This document shows, in pieces, positions 50,031 to 59,541 of a stretch of 64,000 bases of DNA; the first letter of the stretch is position 1; each line of letters starts with the position of its first letter. The position numbers were made by a program, and so were the translations under genes. This stretch comes from Klebsiella huaxiensis. Its GTDB lineage: Bacteria > Pseudomonadota > Gammaproteobacteria > Enterobacterales > Enterobacteriaceae. Location of the stretch: the NCBI RefSeq assembly GCF_003261575.2, contig NZ_CP036175.1:3472001-3536000 (forward strand). Direction: 5' to 3'. Below the pieces are notes generated by a model that ran no database searches, had not been told where the DNA came from, and worked only from the letters and a program-made list of their open reading frames with translations.

Positions 50031-50705
50031 ATGCGCGTACTCGTGGTTGAGGACAACGCTCTGCTGCGCCATCACCTGAAAGTTCAGTTGCAGGAATTGG
50101 GCCATCAGGTAGATGCGGCGGAAGATGCGAAGGAAGCAGATTACTATCTGGGTGAACACGTTCCGGACATCGCTATTGTTGATCTTGGCCTGCCGGATGA
50201 GGACGGTCTGTCGCTCATTCGCCGCTGGCGCGGTCACGACGTCTCGGTGCCGATTCTGGTGCTCACCGCGCGTGAAGGGTGGCAGGACAAGGTCGAAGTT
50301 CTCAGCGCCGGGGCCGATGACTATGTCACCAAACCGTTTCATATCGAAGAGGTCGCCGCCCGCATGCAGGCTCTGCTGCGGCGTAACAGCGGCCTGGCCT
50401 CACAGGTTATCTCCATCCCGCCTTTCCAGGTTGATTTGTCGCGTCGCGAGCTGTCGGTCAACGACCAGCCGATCAAGCTTACCGCTTTCGAATACACCAT
50501 TATGGAAACGCTGATCCGTAACCGGGGCAAAGTGGTCAGTAAAGACTCGCTGATGCTGCAACTCTATCCCGACGCCGAACTACGCGAAAGCCACACCATT
50601 GATGTACTTATGGGAAGACTGCGCAAGAAAATCCAGGCCGAGCATCCGCAGGATGTGATTACGACGGTCCGCGGCCAGGGTTATCTGTTCGAACTACGCG
50701 GATGA
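50031..50705 (+). CDS. phoP: PhoP, response regulator
   Basis: The product is 224 residues. The receiver domain has the phosphorylated D51 (AIVDLGLPDEDG) and the lysine in YVTKPF. The OmpR-type winged helix is complete (TAFEYTIMETLIRNRGKVVS, then SHTIDVLMGRLRKKI). It controls magnesium uptake, lipid A modification and acid and antimicrobial peptide resistance with PhoQ. Its stop overlaps the phoQ start (ATGA). Confidence 0.97.
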   Translation: MRVLVVEDNALLRHHLKVQLQELGHQVDAAEDAKEADYYLGEHVPDIAIVDLGLPDEDGLSLIRRWRGHDVSVPILVLTAREGWQDKVEVLSAGADDYVTKPFHIEEVAARMQALLRRNSGLASQVISIPPFQVDLSRRELSVNDQPIKLTAFEYTIMETLIRNRGKVVSKDSLMLQLYPDAELRESHTIDVLMGRLRKKIQAEHPQDVITTVRGQGYLFELRG

Positions 50706-52168
50706 AAGGCGTGCTACGACATATTCTGCCGCTGTCGCTACGCGTTCGCTTTCTGCTGGCGACGGCCGCTGTGGTGCTGGTGCTGTCGCTGTCTTACGGA
50801 ATGGTGGCGCTGGTCGGCTATAGCGTAAGCTTCGATAAAACCACTTTTCGCCTGCTACGTGGCGAGAGCAACCTGTTCTATATGCTGGCAAAGTGGGAAA
50901 ACAACACAATTGAGGTCGATATTCCCGAAAACCTCAATATGCAAAGTCCCACAGTGACGCTGATTTACGACGCCAACGGCAAACTCTTATGGGCACAGCA
51001 CGACGTGCCATGGCTCACCAAACGCATTCAGCCGGAGTGGCTGAAAAACAACGGTTTTCATGAGATTGAGGCCGATGTCGACAGCAGTAGCATGTTGCAA
51101 CACAATAACCTGGAAGTGCAGCAACAGCTGGACGCTATCCGTGAAGAGGATGACGACTCCGAGATGACCCACTCGGTGGCGATCAATCTTTACCCCGCCA
51201 CCAGCACGATGCCGCAGCTGAGTATCGTGGTCGTCGATACCATTCCGGTGGAACTTAAGCGTTCCTATATGGTGTGGAGCTGGTTTATCTACGTGCTGGC
51301 GGCCAACCTGCTGCTGGTGATCCCGTTACTATGGGTAGCAGCATGGTGGAGCCTGCGACCTATCGAGTCGCTGGCAAAAGAGGTGCGTGAACTGGAAGAG
51401 CATCACCGTGAGATGCTCAACCCGAACACCACCCGCGAGCTCACCCGGCTGGTCAGCAACCTTAACCGCCTGCTGAAAAGTGAACGCGAGCGCTACGACA
51501 AATACCGCACCACCCTGACCGACCTGACCCATAGCCTGAAAACGCCGCTCGCGGTGATGCAAAGCACCCTGCGCTCGATGCGCGGCGGGAAGCTCAACGT
51601 TAATGAAGCCGAACCGGTGATGCTGGAACAGATCAGTCGTATCTCACAGCAGATTGGTTACTATCTCCATCGCGCAAGCATGCGCAGCGGCGGTTCTCTC
51701 CTCAGTCGCGAACTTCACCCAATCGCCCCACTGCTTGATAGCCTGACCTCGGCGCTAAACAAGGTCTATCAGCGTAAAGGCGTGAATATCACCCTCGATA
51801 TTTCACCGGAAATCAGCTTCGTCGGCGAACAGAATGATTTTATGGAAGTCATGGGCAACGTGCTCGACAACGCCTGCAAGTATTGCCTGGAGTTTGTGGA
51901 AGTCTCCGTGCGTCAGTCCAACGACAACCACCTGCATATTCTGGTTGAGGATGACGGTCCAGGGATCCCCCAGAGTATGCGTAACGCGGTGTTCGATCGC
52001 GGCCAGCGCGCCGATACGCTGCGCCCCGGACAAGGTGTAGGCCTTGCCGTCGCCCGCGATATCGTTGAACAGTATGATGGCCGCATCCTGACCGAGGACA
52101 GCTTACTCGGCGGAGCCTGCATGGAAGTCATTTTTGGCCACCAGCTCCCTGACGATAAAGAAAGCTAA
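50702..52168 (+). CDS. phoQ: PhoQ, sensor histidine kinase
   Basis: The product is 488 residues (E. coli 486). Two membrane segments (about 16-38 and 193-214) enclose the periplasmic PAS-like sensor domain with its acidic patch EEDDDSE (148-154), which binds Mg2+ or antimicrobial peptides. HAMP, then DHp with the phosphorylated H277 (LTHSLKTPLAV), then the ATPase domain (DNACKYC, VEDDGPGIP, GVGLAVARDIV). It phosphorylates PhoP when divalent cations are low. Confidence 0.97.
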   Translation: MKGVLRHILPLSLRVRFLLATAAVVLVLSLSYGMVALVGYSVSFDKTTFRLLRGESNLFYMLAKWENNTIEVDIPENLNMQSPTVTLIYDANGKLLWAQHDVPWLTKRIQPEWLKNNGFHEIEADVDSSSMLQHNNLEVQQQLDAIREEDDDSEMTHSVAINLYPATSTMPQLSIVVVDTIPVELKRSYMVWSWFIYVLAANLLLVIPLLWVAAWWSLRPIESLAKEVRELEEHHREMLNPNTTRELTRLVSNLNRLLKSERERYDKYRTTLTDLTHSLKTPLAVMQSTLRSMRGGKLNVNEAEPVMLEQISRISQQIGYYLHRASMRSGGSLLSRELHPIAPLLDSLTSALNKVYQRKGVNITLDISPEISFVGEQNDFMEVMGNVLDNACKYCLEFVEVSVRQSNDNHLHILVEDDGPGIPQSMRNAVFDRGQRADTLRPGQGVGLAVARDIVEQYDGRILTEDSLLGGACMEVIFGHQLPDDKES

Positions 52169-52254
52169 AACAATCAGTTTTTTAACGGCGCCTGCATCAT
52201 GCAGGTGCCGCATCCGTTATAATCCCTAACAAACACCTGCTGTGGAATATAATT

Positions 52255-53376
52255 ATGGATTATCAATTAACGCTGAACTGGCCCGACTTTATCGAGCGCT
52301 ACTGGCAAAAACGCCCGGTAGTACTGAAACGTGGCTTTGCTAATTTCGTCGATCCTTTAAGCCCGGATGAGCTGGCTGGACTGGCCATGGAGAGCGAAGT
52401 CGACAGCCGCCTGGTTAGCCACCAGGACGGCAAATGGCAGGTCAGCCACGGTCCGTTTGAGAGCTACGATCACCTGAGCGAGAATAACTGGTCGCTGCTG
52501 GTACAGGCGGTAAACAACTGGCACGAGCCATCAGCGGCGCTGATGGCTCCGTTCCGCGCCCTACCCGACTGGCGCATCGACGATCTCATGATCTCATTTT
52601 CCGTCCCTGGTGGCGGCGTCGGTCCCCATCTCGATCAATACGATGTATTCATCATTCAGGGCACCGGTCGTCGCCGCTGGCGCGTGGGCGAAAAGGTGCC
52701 GATGAAGCAGCACTGTCCACACCCGGATCTGCTGCAGGTTGATCCGTTTAACGCGATTATTGATGAAGAGATGGAGCCAGGCGATATTCTCTATATTCCA
52801 CCGGGATTCCCGCATGAGGGCTATTCGCTGGAAAACTCGCTGAACTATTCAGTTGGCTATCGCGCCCCTAACGCCCGCGAACTGTTTAGCGGCTTTGCTG
52901 ATTATGTTTTACAGCGCGAGTTAGGTAGCCAGCGTTACGCCGATCCGGACGTGCCGTCGCGGGATCATCCGGCGGATATTTTGCCTGCCGAGCTGGATCG
53001 CCTGCGCGAAATGATGCTCGGGCTGATTAACCAGCCGGAGCATTTTAAGCAGTGGTTTGGCGAGTTTATTACTCAGTCCCGTCACGAGCTGGACGTCGCG
53101 CCGCCGGAGCCGCCGTATCAGCCCGATGAGATTTACGACGCCCTGCAGCAGGGGGATAAGCTGGCGCGCCTCGGTGGCCTGCGCGTGCTGCGTATCGATG
53201 GCGAGGTGTTCGTCAACGGCGAGCAAATTAACTCCCCGCACCGCCCGGCACTGGATGCCATGGCAACGCACCTTTCGCTCAAGGCCGACCATTTCGGCGA
53301 TGCGCTGGAAGACCCATCATTCCTCGCCCTGCTGGCGGCGCTGGTCAACAGCGGTTACTGGTTCTTCGAGGACTAA
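52255..53376 (+). CDS. roxA: RoxA (YcfD), ribosomal protein uL16 arginine hydroxylase
   Basis: The product is 373 residues, as in E. coli. The JmjC domain has the iron ligands H125 and D127 (PHLDQYDVF) and H187 (GFPHEGYSL), at the same numbers as E. coli. It is a 2-oxoglutarate and Fe(II) oxygenase that hydroxylates an arginine of ribosomal protein uL16. The C-terminal helical and winged-helix parts are intact. It follows phoQ as in E. coli. Confidence 0.95.
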   Translation: MDYQLTLNWPDFIERYWQKRPVVLKRGFANFVDPLSPDELAGLAMESEVDSRLVSHQDGKWQVSHGPFESYDHLSENNWSLLVQAVNNWHEPSAALMAPFRALPDWRIDDLMISFSVPGGGVGPHLDQYDVFIIQGTGRRRWRVGEKVPMKQHCPHPDLLQVDPFNAIIDEEMEPGDILYIPPGFPHEGYSLENSLNYSVGYRAPNARELFSGFADYVLQRELGSQRYADPDVPSRDHPADILPAELDRLREMMLGLINQPEHFKQWFGEFITQSRHELDVAPPEPPYQPDEIYDALQQGDKLARLGGLRVLRIDGEVFVNGEQINSPHRPALDAMATHLSLKADHFGDALEDPSFLALLAALVNSGYWFFED

Positions 53377-53387
53377 TCCCTCAGTTT

Positions 53388-53489
53388 GCCCGGTGGCGGC
53401 TCACGCCTTACCGGGCCTACGGTCGAGCTCCGGGTTTACGTACCGAACGCTGACCGGTAGGCCGGGTAAGGCGTGAGCCGCCACCCGGC
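53388..53489. repeat. BIME, two inverted REP elements
   Basis: A REP at 53388-53420 (GCCCGGTGGCGGCTCACGCC…) and its inverted mate at 53457-53489 (GTAGGCCGGGTAAGGCGTGA…) face each other across 36 bases. The second starts with the GTAG that RAYT transposases recognise. They follow roxA and border the RAYT gene. Confidence 0.88.
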
Positions 53490-53492
53490 GTT

Positions 53493-53984
53493 CTATCTGC
53501 GCTCTCCGGCGTCAAAATCGGCAACTTCCCCCGCCCAATCAGACGAATACAACCCCGTGAGAACATCGCGATGAAAAGTTGAATACGGTCAATCAATGAC
53601 TCTCTTCACATAACCATGCTTCACCGGGTTGATATAAACGTAATCTATATGCCGCTGGTAATCTTCTTCGTTGCGAATCGCATGCTCCCAAAAACGCGGC
53701 TGCCAGACTCGCCGCATCTCTAACTCACGGGTGAAGATTTTTTTGATATCCCGCCAGCGTCCCGAATAATCGGTGTCGCCATCCGGCAACGTCCAGATAC
53801 AGTGCATATGCTCAGGTAAAATAACCCATGCATTAATCAGAAAGGGCTTTTTGCGTTTGATAAGCGCGGTGGTGGCACGCAGTCTTTCAATGTGCCGGGT
53901 CAGGAGATCGCTTTGGCGGTTTTGCAGATTTACCGTGAAGAACCAGGTGCCGCCGGGGATATAACTACGGCGATAATTTGACAT
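53493..53984 (-). pseudogene. RAYT (REP-associated tyrosine transposase) with an in-frame stop
   Basis: The open part is 131 residues. It has the HUH motif at H59 and H61 (LPEHMHCIW) and the tyrosine nucleophile Y115 (HIDYVYINPVKHG), with the family opening MSNYRRSYIPGGTWFFTVNL. The frame stops at TGA where RAYTs have a conserved tryptophan (…VID-W-PYSTFHR). Reading on, PYSTFHRDVLTGLYSSDWAG continues the family C-terminus to a stop at 53493, giving about 163 codons, the usual RAYT length. So a single TGG-to-TGA change ended a full gene recently. REP sequences flank it, the usual REPtron layout. Confidence 0.8.
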
Positions 53985-54023
53985 CAGAGGTTCCCTCCTC
54001 TTCAGCTTATATGGACTGTTTTT

Positions 54024-54056
54024 GCCCGGTGGCGGCTAACGCCTTACCGGGCCTAC
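54024..54056. repeat. REP element on the 5' side of the RAYT gene
   Basis: GCCCGGTGGCGGCTAACGCC… through GGGCCTAC matches the REP at 53388-53420 with one difference in the first 33 bases. It and the inverted REP at 53457-53489 bracket the RAYT gene. Confidence 0.88.
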
Positions 54057-54073
54057 AGGACCGGGCTCTGGGT

Positions 54074-55297
54074 TTAGCGTTTTGCCGTCAGCTCGGCGAT
54101 ACGCACAATCACCTGCACCGCTTTTTCCATGCCTTCGAGGGTCACGAACTCATGCTTGCCGTGGTAGTTATAGCCGCCGGTAAACAGGTTCGGGCACGGT
54201 AAGCCCATAAAAGAGAGCTGCGCGCCGTCGGTGCCGCCACGAATCGGCTTCATTTCCGGCTCAATATGGCAATCCACCATCGCCTGACGAGCAATCTCGA
54301 CCACGTGCGGGTGCGCCATCACCTTCTCATGCATATTGTAATAGCTGTCCTCAATGATCAGCTCAATATAGCAATCCGGGTGCAGCCCTTTGCCAACCTT
54401 CTTGGCGATCTCCATCATTTTGCGTTTGCGGGCTTCAAACTGCTTACGGTCAAAATCGCGGATGATATAGTGCATATCCGCACGGTCGACAGTACCTTTG
54501 ATATTGGCCAGATGGTAGAAGCCCTCGTAGCCTTCAGTGGTTTCCGGTGCTTCATCGGCGGGCACTTCGGCATGAATTCGTGCCGCCAGCGACAGCGCAT
54601 TAACCATCACACCCTTCGCGGTGCCGGGATGCACGTTATTGCCGACGATCTTAATCGTCACCGACGCGGCGTTAAAGTTTTCAAACTCCAGCTCACCCAC
54701 GCCGCCGCCATCGACGGTATAGGCCCAGCGGGCGTCAAACGCGGTGACGTCAAAATACTTCGCCCCTTTGCCGACCTCTTCATCCGGGGTAAAGGCCACG
54801 CGAATATCGCCGTGGGGAATGTTCTTCGCCTTTAACGTTGCCAGCGCGGTCATAATCTCGGCAATACCCGCTTTATCATCAGCGCCGAGCAGGGTTTTAC
54901 CATCAGTGGTAATTAATGTCTGTCCAAGCAGTTGGTGCAGCACCGGAAACATCACCGGAGAAAGCACTTCGTCACCAATACCAAGAGCAATATCGCCGCC
55001 GCGGTAGTTTTCAACAATCTGCGGATTGACGTTCTTGCCGCTGAAGTCTGGCGACGTATCAACGTGTGAAATAAAGCCAATGGCCGGAATATCGCCCGCG
55101 ACGTTAGCCGGCAGGGTGCCCATGACTGTCCCTTTCTCACTTAGCGTCACATTGACGAGTCCCATTTCTTCCAGCTGCGCCTGGAGCAGGCGTAACAGCT
55201 TCCACTGCCCTTCGGTGCTCGGAACCTGACGCACGCCAGACTTCGATTGCGTGTCCAAAGAAACGTACTGCAAAAAACGCTCAAGCAATTTATCCAT
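54074..55297 (-). CDS. pepT: PepT, tripeptidase (peptidase T)
   Basis: The product is 407 residues (E. coli 408), an M20 metallopeptidase. Zinc ligands lie in GFISHVDTSPDFSG, LGADDKAGIAEIM, FTPDEEVGKGA and the late GGYNYHGKHEFV. It removes the N-terminal residue from tripeptides in the cytoplasm. In E. coli and Salmonella pepT is induced without oxygen by FNR; I do not see a clear FNR site upstream. It is divergent from potABCD. Confidence 0.96.
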   Translation of the reverse strand: MDKLLERFLQYVSLDTQSKSGVRQVPSTEGQWKLLRLLQAQLEEMGLVNVTLSEKGTVMGTLPANVAGDIPAIGFISHVDTSPDFSGKNVNPQIVENYRGGDIALGIGDEVLSPVMFPVLHQLLGQTLITTDGKTLLGADDKAGIAEIMTALATLKAKNIPHGDIRVAFTPDEEVGKGAKYFDVTAFDARWAYTVDGGGVGELEFENFNAASVTIKIVGNNVHPGTAKGVMVNALSLAARIHAEVPADEAPETTEGYEGFYHLANIKGTVDRADMHYIIRDFDRKQFEARKRKMMEIAKKVGKGLHPDCYIELIIEDSYYNMHEKVMAHPHVVEIARQAMVDCHIEPEMKPIRGGTDGAQLSFMGLPCPNLFTGGYNYHGKHEFVTLEGMEKAVQVIVRIAELTAKR

Positions 55298-55554
55298 GTA
55301 GCCACCCTCTTCTTTTGTGACAACATTATTGATAAGCCGGAAAAGACAAATATTGCGTCAGGTCATTTTTAGCCCGGCAAATGAGAATTTAATACATTTC
55401 GAACGATAATGTTGTAAAGGTAGTTCATCGTGGCGCATCAATCATTGGCGATTACAATCGTTTGCCGTAGAATGCTTGCCCTTATTATTTCATGTGCAAA
55501 CCCAAAGGTGGTTAACCACAAACCCCGCATCGGTAAGCTTTCCGCTGCGTCTAC

Positions 55555-56691
55555 ATGGGACAGAGTCAAAAATTGAATATACAACCGCGTTCGCGTTCGC
55601 CGCTGGTTCAACTGGCGGGAATTCGCAAAAGCTTTGATGGTAAAACGGTAATATCCGACCTCAATCTGACCATCAACAACGGTGAGTTTCTCACCCTGCT
55701 TGGCCCCTCTGGCTGCGGTAAAACAACCGTTCTTCGTCTTATCGCCGGACTGGAAAACGTCGATAGTGGCCATATCCATCTCGAAGATCACGACATCACC
55801 CATATCCCGGCGGAAAACCGTCACGTTAACACCGTTTTTCAAAGCTATGCGCTCTTTCCGCACATGACGGTATTTGAGAACGTTGCCTTTGGCCTGCGCA
55901 TGCAAAAAACCCCGGCGGCGGAAATTGCCCCCCGCGTCCATGACGCTTTGCGCATGGTGCAGCTCGAAGAGTTTGCCCAGCGTAAACCGCATCAGCTTTC
56001 TGGTGGGCAACAGCAGCGCGTAGCGATTGCCCGAGCTGTGGTTAATAAACCGCGTCTGCTGCTGCTTGATGAATCCCTCTCTGCGCTGGACTACAAACTG
56101 CGCAAGCAGATGCAGAACGAGCTGAAAGCCCTCCAGCGTAAGCTCGGTATTACTTTCGTGTTCGTCACTCACGATCAGGAAGAAGCGTTAACCATGTCCG
56201 ATCGCATCGTGGTGATGCGCGACGGAAAAATCGAGCAGGACGGCACGCCGCGTGAAATCTACGAAGAGCCGAAAAACCTGTTTGTCGCCAGCTTTATCGG
56301 CGAAATCAACCTCTTCAATGCCACGGTTATCGAACGTATCGACGAGCAGCGAGTGCGTGCGAACGTTGAAGGCCGTGAATGCAATATCTACGTCAACTTT
56401 GCCGTCGAAAAAGGCCAGAAGCTCAACGTGTTACTGCGCCCGGAAGATCTGCGCGTCGATGAGATTCACCACAGTAACGAGGCAGATGGCCTGATAGGCT
56501 ATATCCGTGAACGTAACTATAAAGGCATGACGCTGGAGTCGGTGGTTGAGCTGGAAAACGGCAAGATGGTAATGGTCAGCGAATTCTTTAATGAAGACGA
56601 TCCTGACTTTGACCACTCTCTCGACCAGAAAATGGCCATTAACTGGGTAGAAAGCTGGGAGGTTGTGCTGGCTGATGAAGAACACAAGTAG
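55555..56691 (+). CDS. potA: PotA, spermidine/putrescine ABC ATPase
   Basis: The product is 378 residues, as in E. coli. Walker A GPSGCGKTT, signature LSGGQQQR, Walker B LLLLDESLSALD and the switch histidine FVTHDQEEA are complete, followed by a C-terminal TOBE regulatory domain. With PotBC and PotD it imports spermidine, and putrescine less well. The carboxylate after Walker B is S-L-S-A-L-D with the catalytic E in LDES. The 3' end overlaps potB by 17 bases. Confidence 0.97.
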   Translation: MGQSQKLNIQPRSRSPLVQLAGIRKSFDGKTVISDLNLTINNGEFLTLLGPSGCGKTTVLRLIAGLENVDSGHIHLEDHDITHIPAENRHVNTVFQSYALFPHMTVFENVAFGLRMQKTPAAEIAPRVHDALRMVQLEEFAQRKPHQLSGGQQQRVAIARAVVNKPRLLLLDESLSALDYKLRKQMQNELKALQRKLGITFVFVTHDQEEALTMSDRIVVMRDGKIEQDGTPREIYEEPKNLFVASFIGEINLFNATVIERIDEQRVRANVEGRECNIYVNFAVEKGQKLNVLLRPEDLRVDEIHHSNEADGLIGYIRERNYKGMTLESVVELENGKMVMVSEFFNEDDPDFDHSLDQKMAINWVESWEVVLADEEHK

Positions 56692-57532
56692 ATTCCAAAA
56701 TGTGGTGATTGCCACCATCGTGGGCTGGCTTGTGCTGTTTGTCTTTCTGCCCAACCTGATGATTATTGGCACCAGCTTCCTGACCCGCGACGATATCAAT
56801 TTCGTCAAGCTGGTCTTTACGCTGGATAACTACGCACGCCTGCTCGACCCGCTCTACTACGATGTGCTTCTGCACTCGCTGAATATGGCGCTGCTGGCGA
56901 CGCTGGCCTGCCTGGCGCTCGGCTATCCCTTTGCCTGGTTTCTGGCGAGATTGCCCGAGAAAGTGCGTCCGCTGCTACTGTTTCTGCTGATCGTGCCCTT
57001 CTGGACCAATTCACTGATTCGTATCTACGGACTGAAGATTTTTCTCAGTACCAAAGGTTATCTCAACGAGTTTCTACTGTGGTCAGGGGTTATCGATACG
57101 CCACTGCGCATCATGTACACCCCCTCGGCGGTGATTATCGGCCTGGTCTATATTCTGCTGCCGTTTATGGTAATGCCGCTCTACTCCAGCATCGAGAAGC
57201 TCGACCGCCCGCTGCTGGAAGCAGCGAAAGATCTGGGTGCCAACAAGCTGCAAACCTTTATCCGCATCATTATTCCGCTGACCATGCCGGGCATTATTGC
57301 TGGCTGCCTGTTGGTGATGCTCCCGGCGATGGGGCTGTTCTACGTTTCTGACCTGATGGGCGGCGCGAAGAACCTGCTGATCGGTAACGTGATTAAGAGC
57401 CAGTTCCTCAACATTCGCGACTGGCCTTTCGGCGCGGCGACCAGCATTACGCTCACGTTGGTGATGGGCCTGATGCTGCTGATTTACTGGCGCGCGGCAC
57501 GTTTACTGAATAAAAAGGTGGAGCTGGAATGA
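56675..57532 (+). CDS. potB: PotB, spermidine/putrescine permease
   Basis: The product is 285 residues with six membrane segments. The permease-ATPase contact loop (EAAKDLGANKLQTFIRIIIP) is complete. It pairs with PotC as the inner-membrane channel of the preferred-spermidine importer. The start at 56675 lies within the end of potA; an earlier in-frame ATG (56663) is also possible. It overlaps potC by four bases (ATGA). Confidence 0.96.
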   Translation: MKNTSRFQNVVIATIVGWLVLFVFLPNLMIIGTSFLTRDDINFVKLVFTLDNYARLLDPLYYDVLLHSLNMALLATLACLALGYPFAWFLARLPEKVRPLLLFLLIVPFWTNSLIRIYGLKIFLSTKGYLNEFLLWSGVIDTPLRIMYTPSAVIIGLVYILLPFMVMPLYSSIEKLDRPLLEAAKDLGANKLQTFIRIIIPLTMPGIIAGCLLVMLPAMGLFYVSDLMGGAKNLLIGNVIKSQFLNIRDWPFGAATSITLTLVMGLMLLIYWRAARLLNKKVELE

Positions 57533-58314
57533 TCGGTCGACTGCTGCGCGGCGGCTTTATGACCGCCATTTACGCGTACCTCTATATCCCCATTATTATT
57601 CTGATCGTTAACTCGTTTAACAGTTCACGCTTCGGCATCAACTGGCAAGGCTTCACTACCAAGTGGTATAGCCTGTTGATGAACAACGACAGCCTGCTGC
57701 AGGCAGCGCAGCACTCGCTGACCATGGCGGTGCTGTCAGCAACTTTCGCTACGCTTATCGGCTCGCTGACCGCCGTGGCGCTGTACCGCTATCGCTTTCG
57801 CGGCAAGCCGTTCGTCAGCGGGATGCTGTTTGTGGTGATGATGTCGCCGGATATCGTGATGGCAATTTCGCTGCTGGTGCTGTTCATGCTGATCGGTATT
57901 CAACTCGGCTTCTGGTCGCTGCTGTTTTCGCATATCACTTTCTGCCTGCCCTTTGTGGTCGTCACAGTATTCTCGCGCCTGAAGGGCTTCGACGTGCGGA
58001 TGCTGGAAGCGGCCAAAGATCTCGGCGCCAGTGAGATAACCATTCTGCGCAAGATTATTTTGCCGCTGGCGCTGCCCGCGGTGGCTGCAGGCTGGCTGTT
58101 GAGCTTCACCCTGTCAATGGATGACGTGGTAGTCTCTTCGTTCGTTACCGGTCCAGGTTATGAAATCCTGCCGCTGAAAATTTATTCGATGGTCAAAGTT
58201 GGGGTATCGCCAGAGGTCAATGCGCTGGCGACCATTTTGTTGGTTCTGTCGCTGGCAATGGTGATTGCCAGCCAGTTAATTGCACGTGATAAAACTCAGG
58301 GGACGTTAAAATGA
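57529..58314 (+). CDS. potC: PotC, spermidine/putrescine permease
   Basis: The product is 261 residues with six membrane segments and the contact loop EAAKDLGASEITILRKIILP. It is nearly identical to E. coli PotC except for a slightly shorter C-terminus (ends RDKTQGTLK). It overlaps both potB and potD by four bases, so the four genes form one operon. Confidence 0.96.
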   Translation: MIGRLLRGGFMTAIYAYLYIPIIILIVNSFNSSRFGINWQGFTTKWYSLLMNNDSLLQAAQHSLTMAVLSATFATLIGSLTAVALYRYRFRGKPFVSGMLFVVMMSPDIVMAISLLVLFMLIGIQLGFWSLLFSHITFCLPFVVVTVFSRLKGFDVRMLEAAKDLGASEITILRKIILPLALPAVAAGWLLSFTLSMDDVVVSSFVTGPGYEILPLKIYSMVKVGVSPEVNALATILLVLSLAMVIASQLIARDKTQGTLK

Positions 58315-59357
58315 AAAAATGGTCACGCCACCTGCTCGCTGCGGGCGCTCTGGCAGTCGGAATGAGCGCCGCGCACGCGGACGATAGCAAAACGCTCTAT
58401 TTCTACAACTGGACCGAGTACGTACCGCCGGGCCTGCTGGAACAGTTCACCAAAGAGACCGGCATCAAGGTTATCTATTCGACCTACGAGTCGAATGAAA
58501 CCATGTACGCCAAGCTCAAAACCTACAAAGATGGCGCTTATGACCTGGTGGTGCCGTCCACCTATTTCGTCGATAAAATGCGCAAAGAGGGCATGCTGCA
58601 GAAGATCGACAAAAGCAAGCTGACCAACTTCGGCAATCTCGATCCTGAAATGCTGAACAAACCGTTCGATCCAAATAACGACTACTCGATCCCCTACATC
58701 TGGGGCGCGACGGCGATTGGCATCAATAGCGACGAGATCGATCCGAAAACCGTCACCAGTTGGGCGGACCTGTGGAAACCGGAATATAAAAGTAGCCTGC
58801 TGCTGACCGACGACGCGCGCGAAGTGTTCCAGGTCGCGTTGCGTAAACTGGGCTACTCCGGCAATACCACCGATCCGAAAGAGATTGAAGCGGCGTATAA
58901 CGAGCTGAAAAAGCTGATGCCTAACGTGGCGGCGTTCAACTCGGATAACCCGGCGAACCCGTATATGGAAGGCGAAGTGAACCTCGGCATGGTGTGGAAC
59001 GGCTCTGCATGGGTGGCGCGCCAGGCCGGTACGCCGCTGGAAGTCGTGTGGCCGAAAGAAGGCGGCATCTTCTGGATGGATAGCCTGTCGATCCCGGCAA
59101 ACGCCAAAAACGTCGACGGCGCGCTGAAGCTGATCAATTTCCTGCTGCGCCCGGAAGTTGCCAAACAGGTGGCGGAAACTATCGGCTACCCGACGCCAAA
59201 CCTCGCCGCGCGTAAGATGCTGAGCCCGGAAGTCGCTAACGATAAATCGCTCTACCCGGACGCCGATACGATTCAAAAAGGCGAGTGGCAGAACGACGTC
59301 GGCAGCGCCAGCACCTTGTATGAAGAGTATTATCAGAAGCTGAAAGCGGGTCGTTAA
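58311..59357 (+). CDS. potD: PotD, periplasmic polyamine-binding protein
   Basis: The product is 348 residues with a signal peptide ending SAAHA. The mature protein begins DDSKTLYFYNWTEYVPPGLL, the family opening with the tryptophan and tyrosine that contact polyamine. It delivers spermidine and putrescine to PotBC. It ends the operon. Beyond it the gene order leaves that of E. coli. Confidence 0.96.
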   Translation: MKKWSRHLLAAGALAVGMSAAHADDSKTLYFYNWTEYVPPGLLEQFTKETGIKVIYSTYESNETMYAKLKTYKDGAYDLVVPSTYFVDKMRKEGMLQKIDKSKLTNFGNLDPEMLNKPFDPNNDYSIPYIWGATAIGINSDEIDPKTVTSWADLWKPEYKSSLLLTDDAREVFQVALRKLGYSGNTTDPKEIEAAYNELKKLMPNVAAFNSDNPANPYMEGEVNLGMVWNGSAWVARQAGTPLEVVWPKEGGIFWMDSLSIPANAKNVDGALKLINFLLRPEVAKQVAETIGYPTPNLAARKMLSPEVANDKSLYPDADTIQKGEWQNDVGSASTLYEEYYQKLKAGR

Positions 59358-59388
59358 TCGCACCAGCCTGCCGGGCTTCGGTTAAGTT

Positions 59389-59518
59389 TAATACCCAAAA
59401 TAATTCGAGTGGCATCACGGCGGCAACTAAACGCATCCCCGGGAGCGTACAAACAGTACGTGACCGGGGTAAGTGCATGCAGCCAACAAAGATGCAGCTT
59501 GAAGTATGATGGGTATTA
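59389..59518. repeat. ERIC element
   Basis: About 130 bp with ends TTAATACCCAAAATAATTCG and AGTATGATGGGTATTAA, and a core with CCCCGGGAGCG and GTGACCGGGGTAAGTG. It lies between potD and the DUF3592 gene, at the point where synteny with E. coli breaks. Confidence 0.92.
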
Positions 59519-59541
59519 ATGTGTTACAAGGATAAGTACAC

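Noticed and set aside
53589..53600. TGA in the RAYT gene as a selenocysteine codon
   Set aside because: Family members have tryptophan there and no SECIS-like hairpin directly follows; a nonsense mutation is simpler.
58323..59363. A 346-codon frame opposite potD
   Set aside because: An antisense shadow of potD; its sequence is Phe/Arg/His-rich without family similarity.
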